Shown: positions 35,119 to 44,050, numbered from the stretch's first letter. The stretch is 64,000 nt of DNA from Sediminibacterium sp. (GCA_017983845.1 JAGOAO010000002.1:1-64000); one strand, 5' to 3'. Made by a program: numbers and translations. Notes: a model not told the origin generated them from the sequence alone.

Positions 35119-35152
35119 TAAAAAAAGCCACCTCGTGGAAACGAAGTGGCTT
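35119..35152 (-). terminator. Intrinsic terminator after the small lipoprotein gene
   Basis: On the minus strand AAGCCACTTCGT pairs with ACGAGGTGGCTT (12 bp, one G-T wobble) around a TTCC loop, then a T-run. It insulates the aromatic promoter from the upstream gene. Confidence 0.88.
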
Positions 35153-35243
35153 AACGATTGCTTGCCATATGAAATTTTTACGAATACTGTTGTTTGGCAA
35201 GCTTCCACCTAAGTGGGGCCAACAGCTCAATATTGTTTGACTA

Positions 35244-35417
35244 CTACTTAGTAGCTGCAGAATCAACAGCAGTTGAATCAGAAGCAACAGCAGAAGAATC
35301 AACTGCAACAGCAGAAGAATCAACAGCAACAGTTGTAGAATCAGTTGTAGCTTCAGTAGAAGCACCACCACAAGCAGTTAAAGCAGCGATAGCGAAGATT
35401 GCGAATACTTTTTTCAT
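35244..35417 (-). CDS. Small Ala/Ser/Asp-rich lipoprotein
   Basis: A 57-residue ORF. The signal peptide and lipobox are MKKVFAIFAIAALTAC, with Cys16 as the acylated residue. The mature 42 residues are low-complexity Ala, Ser, Thr, Val and Asp with imperfect AVDSSAV repeats (TVAVDSSAVAVDSSAV). Start context and its own terminator support a real gene. Similar tiny lipoproteins occur in Bacteroidota but their function is unknown. The antisense and shifted frames of the repeat give spurious Leu-rich and Glu-rich ORFs. Confidence 0.82.
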   Translation of the reverse strand: MKKVFAIFAIAALTACGGASTEATTDSTTVAVDSSAVAVDSSAVASDSTAVDSAATK

Positions 35418-35512
35418 TTGAATGAGTTTTAATTGTTTAAATTATACTCTTAATACCCTAACTGATAAAAGGTAACCTCGATTTTGTTAAAAATTTAAAA
35501 AGAAGCCATTTT

Positions 35513-35528
35513 TAACCCAGTTGGGTTA
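35513..35528 (+). repeat. Inverted repeat against the sigma factor promoter
   Basis: TAACCCA-GT-TGGGTTA has 7-bp perfect arms and overlaps the first two bases of the TACTTTTG box at 35527-35534. It could be an operator for the sigma/protease pair or for the divergent lipoprotein gene. Confidence 0.4.
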
Positions 35529-35534
35529 CTTTTG
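35527..35534 (+). promoter_or_regulatory. Promoter -7 box of the sigma factor gene
   Basis: TACTTTTG matches TAnnTTTG. It argues against the in-frame TTG at 35532 being the start codon, since that codon lies inside the box. Confidence 0.5.
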
Positions 35535-35555
35535 TACCCTAATCGTATTAATATC

Positions 35556-36122
35556 TTGAAAGCTGAACTCAATGAACAAGCCCTCTTAAAGGGGTTAGCA
35601 CAAAATGACTCCAAGGCGGTGGAAGCCCTCTATAAAAGTCATTTTGGTATGATTCAGCACTTTGTTACCAATAACAATGGCTCTTTTGATGATGCTAGGG
35701 ATATTTTCCAGGAAGCAATGATCACTTTGTACGAAAAGGTGCAATTAGACCATTTTGCCCTTACCTGCCAAATAAAAACCTATTTATTCTCTATCTGTAA
35801 AAACCTTTGGTTAAAAAGGCTACAACAAATGGGAAAATATAGTGCCCCACTCAGTGCTCAAGAAGAAACAGTCTCCGTTGAGGAAGATTTGGATGAGTTT
35901 GAGAAAAAAGATGCCGCTTTTGCGATCATGGACCGAGCCTTAAATAGTCTTGGTGAGCCGTGTAAAAGTTTGTTAGAAGGTTACTATTTGAACAAAAAAG
36001 GAATGCAGGAACTAGCTAGTCAATTTGGATACACCAATGCAGACAATGCGAAGAACCAAAAATATAAATGTTTAATGCGATTGAAGAAACTCTTTTTTGC
36101 GCAATATAATATAGGAGAATAA
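35556..36122 (+). CDS. RNA polymerase ECF-type sigma factor (sigma-70 family)
   Basis: About 188 residues with region 2 (residues 20-90: FVTNNNGSFDDARDIFQEAMITL) and region 4 (LNSLGEPCKSLLEGYYLNKKGMQELASQFGYTNADNAKNQ, quoted in part). The motif ARDIFQEAMITLYEK is the usual -10-recognition helix pattern. No in-frame ATG precedes region 2; the TTG at 35556 is the best start because the upstream TTG at 35532 lies in the promoter box. It directs polymerase to a stress or envelope regulon that cannot be named. The anti-sigma-like protease fusion starts 4 bp downstream. Confidence 0.85.
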   Translation: MKAELNEQALLKGLAQNDSKAVEALYKSHFGMIQHFVTNNNGSFDDARDIFQEAMITLYEKVQLDHFALTCQIKTYLFSICKNLWLKRLQQMGKYSAPLSAQEETVSVEEDLDEFEKKDAAFAIMDRALNSLGEPCKSLLEGYYLNKKGMQELASQFGYTNADNAKNQKYKCLMRLKKLFFAQYNIGE

Positions 36123-36126
36123 AACC

Positions 36127-37239
36127 ATGGACGACATTCAATTACAGGAAGCGATCGAAAGCTATTTAACAGGCGAAATGTCTGCTGAAGAGCGTACTCA
36201 ATTTGAGGCGATCCGTAAAACTACGCCTGAGATTGACCAAATGGTAGTAGAGCATGATATGTTCTTAAGAGAGATGGAAGTATATGCTAGTCGTAAGAAT
36301 TTTTCAAAACTTAGCAACCAGGTCTTTAATCAATTATTGGATGCTGGCACTTGGGCTCCAGTAGAAGCACAATCTACATCATTCAAAGTCATTCAACTTT
36401 GGAGCAAGTATAAAAAAGTGACTGCTATTGCAGCTTCCGTGGGTGGATTCATTGCTTTATTTACATCAGCAATGATGCTTTTCTTTTTCCCAAGCATTAA
36501 CGGGAATCAAATCTTAGAATTAAGTAAAGCAGTTGAAAAAATTCAACAAAATCAGAAAGTGCAAGGTCATATATTAAATGAGGTGAAGACCAAAGTGCCT
36601 GAGAATGCAAAATTAATTAGTGGAGGCTCTGGCTTCTTAATAGATACCAAAGGATTCGTTATTACTAACGCCCATGTATTAAAGGGAAATGGCGCTATTG
36701 TGGTGAATAGTCTTGGTCAAGAATTCAAAGCGACCATTATCTACAGTGATAAAAACGCAGATCTGGCACTATTAAAAATCGAAGACGCTGATTATAAACA
36801 ATCGAAAGCCTTACCATTTACTATTCGTAAAAAAAGAACAGAGCTTGGCGAGGACCTATTTACATTAGGCTTTCCTAGAAATGATAATGATATTGTATAT
36901 GGCAGAGGTTATTTAAGTGCTCAGACAGGATTCAACGGAGATAGCAATACCTACCAAATTCAGATAAGTGTCAATCCCGGGTACTCTGGTTCACCAGTAT
37001 TTAATGACAAAAATGAGCTAGTTGGAATTATAAGTAGTAGACAAAAGCAAGCAGAAGGCGTTGCCTTTGCTATTAAAGCAGATAAATTATTTGACTTAGT
37101 GGAAACATTGAAGAATAACGAACTTACCAAAGGGTATCATGTAAAATTGAATAAGCAAAAAGTTAAAGGATCAAAGGACCGTAAAGCACAGATCAATAAC
37201 TACAAGAATTATATCTACAGTGTTCGTTCTTTTGATTAG
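36127..37239 (+). CDS. Anti-sigma-like N-terminus fused to a trypsin-like serine protease
   Basis: A 370-residue single-pass membrane protein. Residues 1-75 (AIESYLTGEMSAEERTQFEA) look like the cytoplasmic part of Bacteroidota anti-sigma factors. One helix spans about residues 98-121 (VTAIAASVGGFIALFTSAMM). The periplasmic domain from residue 165 is an HtrA-like trypsin fold with His183 (ITNAHVLKG), Asp212 (NADLALLKI) and Ser287 (NPGYSGSPVF), so the triad is intact. No PDZ domain follows; the C-terminus is short and Lys-rich. It is cotranscribed with the sigma factor. The anti-sigma role is inference. Confidence 0.82.
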   Translation: MDDIQLQEAIESYLTGEMSAEERTQFEAIRKTTPEIDQMVVEHDMFLREMEVYASRKNFSKLSNQVFNQLLDAGTWAPVEAQSTSFKVIQLWSKYKKVTAIAASVGGFIALFTSAMMLFFFPSINGNQILELSKAVEKIQQNQKVQGHILNEVKTKVPENAKLISGGSGFLIDTKGFVITNAHVLKGNGAIVVNSLGQEFKATIIYSDKNADLALLKIEDADYKQSKALPFTIRKKRTELGEDLFTLGFPRNDNDIVYGRGYLSAQTGFNGDSNTYQIQISVNPGYSGSPVFNDKNELVGIISSRQKQAEGVAFAIKADKLFDLVETLKNNELTKGYHVKLNKQKVKGSKDRKAQINNYKNYIYSVRSFD

Positions 37240-37254
37240 TCAATAAATTTATTA

Positions 37255-38160
37255 TTATCTCCAAAGATTCGTAGGATATACTTTTGCATCAATCAAAGCA
37301 TCTATACTGGCTTTCACTCCAGGAGCATCTTCTTTGTAGGTTACACCAAACCATTTTGCATTGGTTGGGATCACTTTCACTGCACCTAAATTCAATTCCT
37401 TGAATCTGCCTGCCACAAATGGAATATAAAATTCCGATTTCAAAGCCTGTCCTTCTTTAGCTAAAAATAGTTTGAATTCCGACTCGCATAAATCAATAAA
37501 ACCTGGAGCAAAGCACATAAAGTTCATACTTACTCTAGTGTCTTCTACAAGTGGTGTTTCAACAGCATCTTCTTCATACACAATACCGTTTCCGTCTTTT
37601 CTATAAATCTTAGTACGTTCATTGATGGCAGTCAAGTAACCAGCTGCATCTAAACTACATACACCTCTACTCACCGTTCCATTTTCACTTAAAGTATTAG
37701 CAAGCTCATAACCAAGAATGCAATATTCTTTTTCAGAACAAGTAGTGGTCAAAAATGTATGCGCTTCTTCAAAAGCTGCTTGTCCATAATAATCATCTGC
37801 ATTGATGACAGCGAATGGTTCATTCACCACACCCTTAGTGCATAATAATGCATGTGCTGTTCCCCAAGGCTTGGTTCTTTCTTGAGGAATTGAAAAACCG
37901 TCTGTAAATTTATCTAAAGACTGAAACACATATGCGGTTTCAATTTTGCCTTTTAATTTTGGTTCAATCACTGCCTTAAAAGCTTCAGCAAAATCAGCTC
38001 TTATAATGAATACCACTTTCCCAAATCCTGCTCTAATGGCATCATAAATAGAATACTCCATGATGGTCTCTCCACTTGGCCCGAATCCTTCGGTTTGTTT
38101 CATGCTGCCATATCTACTTGCCATCCCTGCTGCTAATATCACTAATGTCGGTGCACTCAT
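37255..38160 (-). CDS. Sugar nucleotidyltransferase-like protein
   Basis: A 301-residue NTP-transferase fold protein. The nucleotide-binding start is TLVILAAGMASRYGSMKQ, followed by GPSGETIMEYSIYDAIRAGF and the metal-site AVINADDYYG. It resembles glucose-1-phosphate nucleotidyltransferases but lacks a left-handed helix domain, and the G-x-G-T-R loop is changed to AAGMASRYG, so the substrate is unclear. I chose the ATG at 38160; nine more residues are possible from 38187. Confidence 0.82.
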   Translation of the reverse strand: MSAPTLVILAAGMASRYGSMKQTEGFGPSGETIMEYSIYDAIRAGFGKVVFIIRADFAEAFKAVIEPKLKGKIETAYVFQSLDKFTDGFSIPQERTKPWGTAHALLCTKGVVNEPFAVINADDYYGQAAFEEAHTFLTTTCSEKEYCILGYELANTLSENGTVSRGVCSLDAAGYLTAINERTKIYRKDGNGIVYEEDAVETPLVEDTRVSMNFMCFAPGFIDLCESEFKLFLAKEGQALKSEFYIPFVAGRFKELNLGAVKVIPTNAKWFGVTYKEDAPGVKASIDALIDAKVYPTNLWR

Positions 38161-38212
38161 TTTTCCTTTTTTTAATTGTAATTTCACGATCCATTACAGG
38201 AGTCAAAATTAG

Positions 38213-39115
38213 TTGATTTATTTTAAATATAAAATTTTGCATATAAAGCCATATAAACAATTCTTATCCTCTTTTAGCCTTCAGTATAGCGTTGATTGCT
38301 TAAGATTGGATGTATTGCATCCTGTGGTGAGTGGCAATAAATTTTTTAAACTTAGATTTTACATAGCCGAAGCAAAGTCAATAGCTGCAACTACTGTGGT
38401 AAGTTTTGGCGGTCCCTATTCCAACCATATTGTCGCACTAGCTTACACAGCAAAAGAAGCTGGCTTAAAAAGCATTGGTTATATCAGAACCAATGAGAAC
38501 GAACCCATTACACCAAGTTTAGAAGAAGCCAAAGGGTATGGGATGGATTTAGTGTATTTAGGCAGGACCGAATTTCAAAGTAAGAAAGCGGCTATTTTAT
38601 TGGAGGGCAAAAACAATCCCAGTTGTTATTTTGTAGACGAGGGGGGATACGGCCACTTGGGCGCTAAAGGCGCTGCTACAATTTTAACAGATCATGCTAC
38701 TGAACAATACGATTATATCATTGCTGCAGTGGGCACGGGTACTATGCTCGCAGGATGTATCAACGCTGCTTTACCACATCAGAAAGTAATTGGCATCCCT
38801 GTTTTAAAAAATGAAGGCACCATCCATGCCGAGATCAATGCATTGCTGATTGATCCAAATAAACACTATACTTTATTACATCAATTTCACCAAGGAGGAT
38901 ATGCCAAAACAAATCCTGCTATGATTGAGTTCATGAATGCATTATGGGAAAAAGAAAAAATTCCAACTGACATCGTGTACACGAGTAAATTGCTCTTTGC
39001 TGTAGATCAATTAATTCAAGAAAATTATTTTGAAAAGGGCGCATCTATCTTAGTGATACATAGCGGGGGGGTGCAAGGAAATCGATCTTTGCAGGCTGGA
39101 ACTTTGAAATACTAA
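38213..39115 (+). CDS. 1-aminocyclopropane-1-carboxylate deaminase / D-cysteine desulfhydrase family protein
   Basis: A fold-type II PLP enzyme of about 300 residues. The PLP lysine is in SGNKFFKLRFYI, the phosphate/substrate region is SFGGPYSNHIVALAY, and the PLP-phosphate loop is AVGTGTMLAGCINAA; VIHSGGVQGNRSL closes it. Members deaminate D-cysteine, ACC or similar amino acids. No in-frame ATG exists near the N-terminus; the start is probably a TTG at 38213 or 38237. It converges on lipB with a 4-bp overlap. Confidence 0.85.
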   Translation: MIYFKYKILHIKPYKQFLSSFSLQYSVDCLRLDVLHPVVSGNKFFKLRFYIAEAKSIAATTVVSFGGPYSNHIVALAYTAKEAGLKSIGYIRTNENEPITPSLEEAKGYGMDLVYLGRTEFQSKKAAILLEGKNNPSCYFVDEGGYGHLGAKGAATILTDHATEQYDYIIAAVGTGTMLAGCINAALPHQKVIGIPVLKNEGTIHAEINALLIDPNKHYTLLHQFHQGGYAKTNPAMIEFMNALWEKEKIPTDIVYTSKLLFAVDQLIQENYFEKGASILVIHSGGVQGNRSLQAGTLKY

Positions 39116-39819
39116 ATCAAATCACAATCAAAGATCGCTTCAAAATGTTTTTTGATTTTTTGCTTCACTTCTTCGTAATCCATTTTTTTGCCCAATTCTT
39201 TTTCTAAAGAAGTCACGGTCTTTCCTTGTATACCACAAGGCACGATAAATTCAAAATGAGATAAGTCGGTGTTGACATTCAATGCAAATCCATGCATGGT
39301 GATCCATCGACTACATTTAATCCCCATGGCACAGATTTTTCTGGCTACAAAAGGGTCCTGTGGATCCAACCATACCCCAGTTTCTCCTGCACTTCTTTCT
39401 CCTTTCAATCCATATTCAGCCAATACTTGAATAATCACTTCCTCCAAACTTCTTAGATACCAACCCAAATCTGGCTTGAACTTATCTAAGTCGATAATCG
39501 GATAACCCACCACTTGTTGCAAACCATGGTAAGTAATATCCCCGCCCCTATTGATATGAAAAAACTCAATGCCCAATACTTTTAACTGCTCGTCTGATAC
39601 CAACACATTGGCTCTATTGCCATTTTTGCCTAAAGTAAAAACTGGTTGGTGCTCCACTAAAATCAATCGATGCTGGGTAGCTGCTTCACTCGCTTCCCTA
39701 CCTTCTGTTCTTGCTTGCGCTTTCATACCCACATTGTCTTTTAATAACTGTTCTTGGTAATCCCAGGTAGGTTGATAGGCTTTAATCCCTAAATCTTCGA
39801 AAATCACTTGTTGGCGCAT
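39112..39819 (-). CDS. lipB: Octanoyl-[acyl-carrier-protein]-protein octanoyltransferase
   Basis: A 235-residue LipB. RGGDITYHGLQQVVGYPIIDL carries the conserved His; GETGVWLDPQ and KICAMGIKCSRWITMHGFALNV follow, with the catalytic Lys and the Cys in IVPCGIQGKTVTSLEKEL. It moves the octanoyl chain from ACP to lipoyl domains, the first step of lipoate synthesis. An insert of about 15 residues (KAQARTEGREASEAATQ) precedes the usual LLVEHQPVFTLGK region. Its -7 box is 4 nt from the start codon. Confidence 0.95.
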   Translation of the reverse strand: MRQQVIFEDLGIKAYQPTWDYQEQLLKDNVGMKAQARTEGREASEAATQHRLILVEHQPVFTLGKNGNRANVLVSDEQLKVLGIEFFHINRGGDITYHGLQQVVGYPIIDLDKFKPDLGWYLRSLEEVIIQVLAEYGLKGERSAGETGVWLDPQDPFVARKICAMGIKCSRWITMHGFALNVNTDLSHFEFIVPCGIQGKTVTSLEKELGKKMDYEEVKQKIKKHFEAIFDCDLI

Positions 39820-39823
39820 AGAA

Positions 39824-39831
39824 CAAAGTTA
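39824..39831 (-). promoter_or_regulatory. Promoter -7 box for lipB
   Basis: TAACTTTG on the minus strand, 4 nt before the lipB ATG. It faces the rluA box 20 bp away. Confidence 0.5.
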
Positions 39832-39851
39832 CAAACTAAGCAGCAATAACT

Positions 39852-39859
39852 TACTTTTG
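39852..39859 (+). promoter_or_regulatory. Promoter -7 box for rluA-family gene
   Basis: TACTTTTG, 4 nt before the ATG at 39864. Confidence 0.5.
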
Positions 39860-39863
39860 CAAC

Positions 39864-40961
39864 ATGTCAACAGAAGAGAAAGCGAAGCATTCAATAGCGA
39901 AACAGGATCCATTGTCGGATAACCTACAAAATGAGGACCTTCAAATAGAGAACGAAGATGTATATGAGAAACTGACCTTTATGGTAGATAAGGGCCAAGA
40001 ACCTATGCGTATAGACAAATGGGTTCAAATGAGGATTGAGGGGCTAACTAGAAGCAAATTACAAAACGGCATTGAAGGTGGCTTTTTAACGGTGAATGGT
40101 AAAGTGGTTAAAAGCAACTACCGCACACGTCCAGGGGACGAAGTGGTCTACATGAGCTATGTCAACCCAGATTATACCGAATTAAAGCCAGAGGAAATGG
40201 CATTGGATATTGTATATGAAGATGATGCCTTAATGGTGATAAACAAACCTTCCAATATGGTGGTGCATCCTGGCATCGGCAATTATACAGGCACCCTGCT
40301 CAATGGTGTGGCTTTTCATTTATTAAAACAGAACCCGAATTTAAATGAAGAAATTTTGCCGAGATTTGGTTTGGTACATCGTATTGATAAAAATACCACT
40401 GGTTTGATTGTATTAGCAAAAACGCCAGAAGCAGCAAGTCATTTAGCGAAACAGTTTTTCAATCATACTGTGGAGCGCAAATATGTGGCTTTAGTTTGGG
40501 GCAATATGGAAGAAGACGAAGGCACGGTGAATGCGCATATCGCACGACACAAAACCTTCCGTAAAATGTTTGACGCCTATCCTGAGGGAGAAGTGGGCAA
40601 GCATGCCATTACACATTATAAAGTCATCGAACGCTATAATTATACTTCATTAGTGTCTTGTGTATTGGAGACAGGTAGAACCCATCAGATTCGTGTGCAC
40701 ATGAAACATATTGGACACACTTTATTCAATGACCAAGAATATGGTGGAGATAGAATTTTAAAAGGAACCATCTATACCAAGTACAAACAATTCGTTGACA
40801 ATTGTTTTGATGCATGTCCTAGGTGTGCATTGCATGCTGCTACACTTGGATTCATACACCCTACTACAGAAGCCATGATGCGTTTTGATAGCCCTCTACC
40901 TTCTGATATGGAAGCAGCCATCACCAAATGGAAAAACTATAAAGCTGCAGCACATACTTAA
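39864..40961 (+). CDS. RluA-family pseudouridine synthase (RluD-like)
   Basis: A 365-residue enzyme. An S4 RNA-binding domain covers residues 45-110 (RIDKWVQMRIEGLTRSKLQ). The catalytic domain contains the Asp in GLVHRIDKNTTGLIVLAK, and QIRVHMKHIGHTLFND and CALHAATLGFIHP are typical. It isomerises uridines, most likely in 23S rRNA as RluD does. A perfect bidirectional terminator follows. Confidence 0.92.
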   Translation: MSTEEKAKHSIAKQDPLSDNLQNEDLQIENEDVYEKLTFMVDKGQEPMRIDKWVQMRIEGLTRSKLQNGIEGGFLTVNGKVVKSNYRTRPGDEVVYMSYVNPDYTELKPEEMALDIVYEDDALMVINKPSNMVVHPGIGNYTGTLLNGVAFHLLKQNPNLNEEILPRFGLVHRIDKNTTGLIVLAKTPEAASHLAKQFFNHTVERKYVALVWGNMEEDEGTVNAHIARHKTFRKMFDAYPEGEVGKHAITHYKVIERYNYTSLVSCVLETGRTHQIRVHMKHIGHTLFNDQEYGGDRILKGTIYTKYKQFVDNCFDACPRCALHAATLGFIHPTTEAMMRFDSPLPSDMEAAITKWKNYKAAAHT

Positions 40962-41012
40962 GCCATTTCTAATGAGCGATTTAGATAAACGAATCATTAA
41001 AAGATAGACCTA

Positions 41013-41046
41013 AAAATAGCCGCCTCGATTTTGAGGCGGCTATTTT
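41013..41046. terminator. Bidirectional intrinsic terminator
   Basis: AAAATAGCCGCCTC and GAGGCGGCTATTTT form a perfect 14-bp stem around a GATTTT loop. It serves the converging rluA-family gene and M1 peptidase gene. Confidence 0.93.
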
Positions 41047-41066
41047 ATTTCAGCTATTCACTAAAC

Positions 41067-43445
41067 TTAATTAAGTCGCTTATTTTTATTCTGACTCGCA
41101 GCCATTGGAGATAATCCAATGGATTGACCTCTAGTAAAACCTTTAGACTTGAATATAGCAAATTTACTTGGAGCAGCTACATTTGGCCACTTGTTATTGC
41201 TTTCGTCAATATCAGCAGTTTCACGCATTGGATCTAATTGAATAGACACTGCTTTCTTGCTTGTCAAGAATACCTTAGTTACTTTATTTTCGTTCTTTCT
41301 CCAGATTTGTGCTGGTAAACGTTGTGTTTCTTTAGTACCATCTTCGAATGTGAATTCAAGAATGATTGGCATAACCAAACCACCTTTATTCAAGAAACTC
41401 ACTTCATACAAATTCGCAGTTGTATATTTTGCTTTCTCTGCATCTGTTAATGTTTCTGGAGCAGGCATAGCCATTGCTGGTTGCTTTGTAGCAGTATCGT
41501 ATGGCTCTAAACCTCTGTCATATCTCCAATAGAAATCTCTTAAAGTAGTATCCACATCCGTTAAGAATACAATTGACTTGTCGTTTCTATTTCTGATTTT
41601 AGAAATGTCTTCGAAGCTATTCACTTCTGGTTTTGCTAATCCTCTAGCAGGCATTGTTCTTGATGATGGAGCTGCTGCAGTTCCGTCATACACAGCATGC
41701 TTTACTGTATCAATTGCAATATCCACTGGATCGATGCTATAGAACCAACCTCTCCAGAACCAGTCTAGGTCTTCTGCACTTGCATCTTCAATTGTTCTAA
41801 ATAAATCTGCAGGCGTTGGGTGTTTGAATGCCCATCTTCTTGCATATTCTTTAAATGAATAATCAAATAATTCACGACCCATAATGGTTTCACGTAAAAT
41901 ATTCAACCCAGTTGCTGGCTTCGCGTAAGCGTTTGGCCCAAACTGAATGATATTTTCACTGTTTGTCATGATTGGCTCTAACTGATCTTTTGGTAATTTC
42001 ATATAATCTGCAATTGCAAAAGCAGGACCACGACGACTAGGGAATTTGTTGTCATATAATTCTTCAGTCAAGTATTCAACGTATGTGTTTAAACCTTCAT
42101 CCATCCAAGACCATTGACGCTCATCGCTGTTCACAATCATTGGGAAGAAGTTATGTCCTACTTCGTGGATGATTACGCCCAACATACCATTCTTTGTAGC
42201 TTCTGTATAAGTGCCATCTTTTTCTGTACGTCCGTAGTTAAAACAGATCATAGGATATTCCATACCATTAGACGCTTCAATACTTTGTGCAACAGGGTAT
42301 GGATAAGGAATCGTGAACTTAGAATACGTCTTAATGGTATGCGCAACAGCCTTTGAAGAATATGGACGATATAATCCATAAGCCTCTTTTCCATAAGCAC
42401 TCATACACATTACTTTCTTACCTTCTACATTTGCAGCCAAAGCATCCCAGATAAATTTACGGCTTGATCCAAATGCAAAATCACGTACGTTTTCTGCATT
42501 GAATACCCATGTTTTTTGAGTCGTTGCTTTTGTTTTTTCTGCTTGCTTCGCTTCTGCTAAAGTCACCACTTCAACTGGCTCAGAAGAAGTTTGTGCTTTA
42601 TTCCATCTAGCGTATTGAGCAGGACTCAATACAGCAGCATAGTTTTGACATGCTCCAGTTGCCATCACCACGTGGTCGCTAGGAACAGTGATTGCTACTT
42701 TGAAATTTCCAAAAGTCAAAGCAAACTCACCTCTTCCAGTAAACTGGTGGTGTTGCCATCCTTGAAAATCAGAATACACTGCTAAACGAGGATACCATTG
42801 TGCCATCGTGAATAAATGGTTGCCGTCTTCTGGGAAGAACTCATATCCACCTCTACCACCCACAGTTAATCTGTCTGTGATTTTATAGTTCCAATCTACT
42901 TTAAAAGCAAATTTTTCACCAGGCTTTAATGCAGTTGGCAATTCAACACGCATCATCGTCTTGTTCACCGTATACTTTAATTTAGCACCCAATAAATTTG
43001 TGATTTTTAAAATATTCACACCTAATCCATTGTCCTTTTTTTCTGCTTCTAATTTGTCGATCATTGCAGGACTCATTGCTCTACCCATTGAACTTCCATC
43101 AGGATAACCCGCATTTTTAGTTGTGCTATGTTCATTCTCATCCAATTGCAACCAGATATAGGTTAATACATCTGGAGAATTGTTGAAATAAGTAATGGTC
43201 TCTGCGCCATGTAACATTAAATTTTTCTCGTCTAATGTTGCTTTAATATCATAATCAGCTCTTTGTTGCCAATACTTGGTACCAGGAGCACCACTTGCCG
43301 TTCTGTATTCATTCGGCGTTGGTAAAATAGTGCCCAATTGCTCAAATTTGTTTCCATGGTTTGAACCTGGGTTGTTTCGGATGTCCTGCGCCACAACTGT
43401 CAAGACAGTCAAGCACATGATTCCGAATGACAATAATTTCTTCAT
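41067..43445 (-). CDS. M1 family metallopeptidase
   Basis: A 792-residue zinc aminopeptidase-like protein. A signal peptide covers residues 1-19 (MKKLLSFGIMCLTVLTVVAQ). An N-terminal beta domain with NEYRTASGAPGTKYWQQ and DYDIKATLDEKNLML precedes the catalytic domain: HEVGHN near residue 430 with Glu 19 residues later in WMDEGLNTY. The GAMEN-type motif is replaced by SNGMEYPMICF. It is exported and likely trims peptides in the periplasm. HupE and DUF6702 genes follow divergently upstream. Confidence 0.92.
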   Translation of the reverse strand: MKKLLSFGIMCLTVLTVVAQDIRNNPGSNHGNKFEQLGTILPTPNEYRTASGAPGTKYWQQRADYDIKATLDEKNLMLHGAETITYFNNSPDVLTYIWLQLDENEHSTTKNAGYPDGSSMGRAMSPAMIDKLEAEKKDNGLGVNILKITNLLGAKLKYTVNKTMMRVELPTALKPGEKFAFKVDWNYKITDRLTVGGRGGYEFFPEDGNHLFTMAQWYPRLAVYSDFQGWQHHQFTGRGEFALTFGNFKVAITVPSDHVVMATGACQNYAAVLSPAQYARWNKAQTSSEPVEVVTLAEAKQAEKTKATTQKTWVFNAENVRDFAFGSSRKFIWDALAANVEGKKVMCMSAYGKEAYGLYRPYSSKAVAHTIKTYSKFTIPYPYPVAQSIEASNGMEYPMICFNYGRTEKDGTYTEATKNGMLGVIIHEVGHNFFPMIVNSDERQWSWMDEGLNTYVEYLTEELYDNKFPSRRGPAFAIADYMKLPKDQLEPIMTNSENIIQFGPNAYAKPATGLNILRETIMGRELFDYSFKEYARRWAFKHPTPADLFRTIEDASAEDLDWFWRGWFYSIDPVDIAIDTVKHAVYDGTAAAPSSRTMPARGLAKPEVNSFEDISKIRNRNDKSIVFLTDVDTTLRDFYWRYDRGLEPYDTATKQPAMAMPAPETLTDAEKAKYTTANLYEVSFLNKGGLVMPIILEFTFEDGTKETQRLPAQIWRKNENKVTKVFLTSKKAVSIQLDPMRETADIDESNNKWPNVAAPSKFAIFKSKGFTRGQSIGLSPMAASQNKNKRLN

Positions 43446-43465
43446 AGCAGTTTCGTTTTCAAGGT

Positions 43466-44050
43466 TTAAAGAGATCCTAGTCGATCTAGGATCATACGTA
43501 AAGATAAGAATATAGTCAAGATAGAACCATACCGCACATACATTTTTCTAGGCAATTTTAAGAGGCTCAATAAGCCATAACTAAGGGCTAAAATCACCCC
43601 AACAATCAAGATTTGGCCTATTTCAAGCCCAATATTGAATGAAAACAAGGGACCCAACAAGGAAGCTTCCTTGCCCAATAGACTTTTTAGGTAATTGCTA
43701 AACCCTAGTCCGTGTATAAGGCCAAAAAAGAGTGCCAAACCATAATGGGACGAGAAACGCTGTTTAAACTCGAAATCCTTGACCCAAAAATTAGATATAG
43801 CTGTAATCAAAATAGTTACAGGGATCAAAAATTCAATCCAATTCACCGAAATGTCTATAATGGATAATGTACTTAAAGCCAATGTCAATGAATGGCCAAT
43901 GGTAAATGAGGTGACCAATACTAGTATTTTCTTCCAGTCTGACCATACATACCTGAGGGTCAATGCCAAGACAAAAAAGATATGATCTACCCCTTGCAGA
44001 TCAATAATGTGTTTAAAACCTAGTCTTCCGTACATCAAGAGTTCTTCCAT
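43466..44050 (-). CDS. HupE/UreJ family membrane protein
   Basis: A 194-residue protein with about six membrane helices. Key motifs are GFKHIIDLQGVDHIFFVLAL, then FTIGHSLTLALSTL and LFFGLIHGLGFSNYL, with the His and Asp residues thought to bind nickel or another metal in this family. Its neighbours suggest metal supply or a Bacteroidota-specific use rather than hydrogenase maturation, since no hydrogenase or urease gene is visible. It lies 20 bp upstream of the M1 peptidase gene in the same direction. Confidence 0.88.
   Translation of the reverse strand: MEELLMYGRLGFKHIIDLQGVDHIFFVLALTLRYVWSDWKKILVLVTSFTIGHSLTLALSTLSIIDISVNWIEFLIPVTILITAISNFWVKDFEFKQRFSSHYGLALFFGLIHGLGFSNYLKSLLGKEASLLGPLFSFNIGLEIGQILIVGVILALSYGLLSLLKLPRKMYVRYGSILTIFLSLRMILDRLGSL

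Noticed and set aside
35078..35371. Leucine-rich 97-aa minus-strand ORF and a Glu/Ala/Ser-rich 75-aa plus-strand ORF at 35194-35421
   Set aside because: Both are shadows of the repetitive small lipoprotein gene at 35244-35417; the low-complexity DNA keeps other frames open. Only the lipoprotein frame has a signal peptide, lipobox and terminator.
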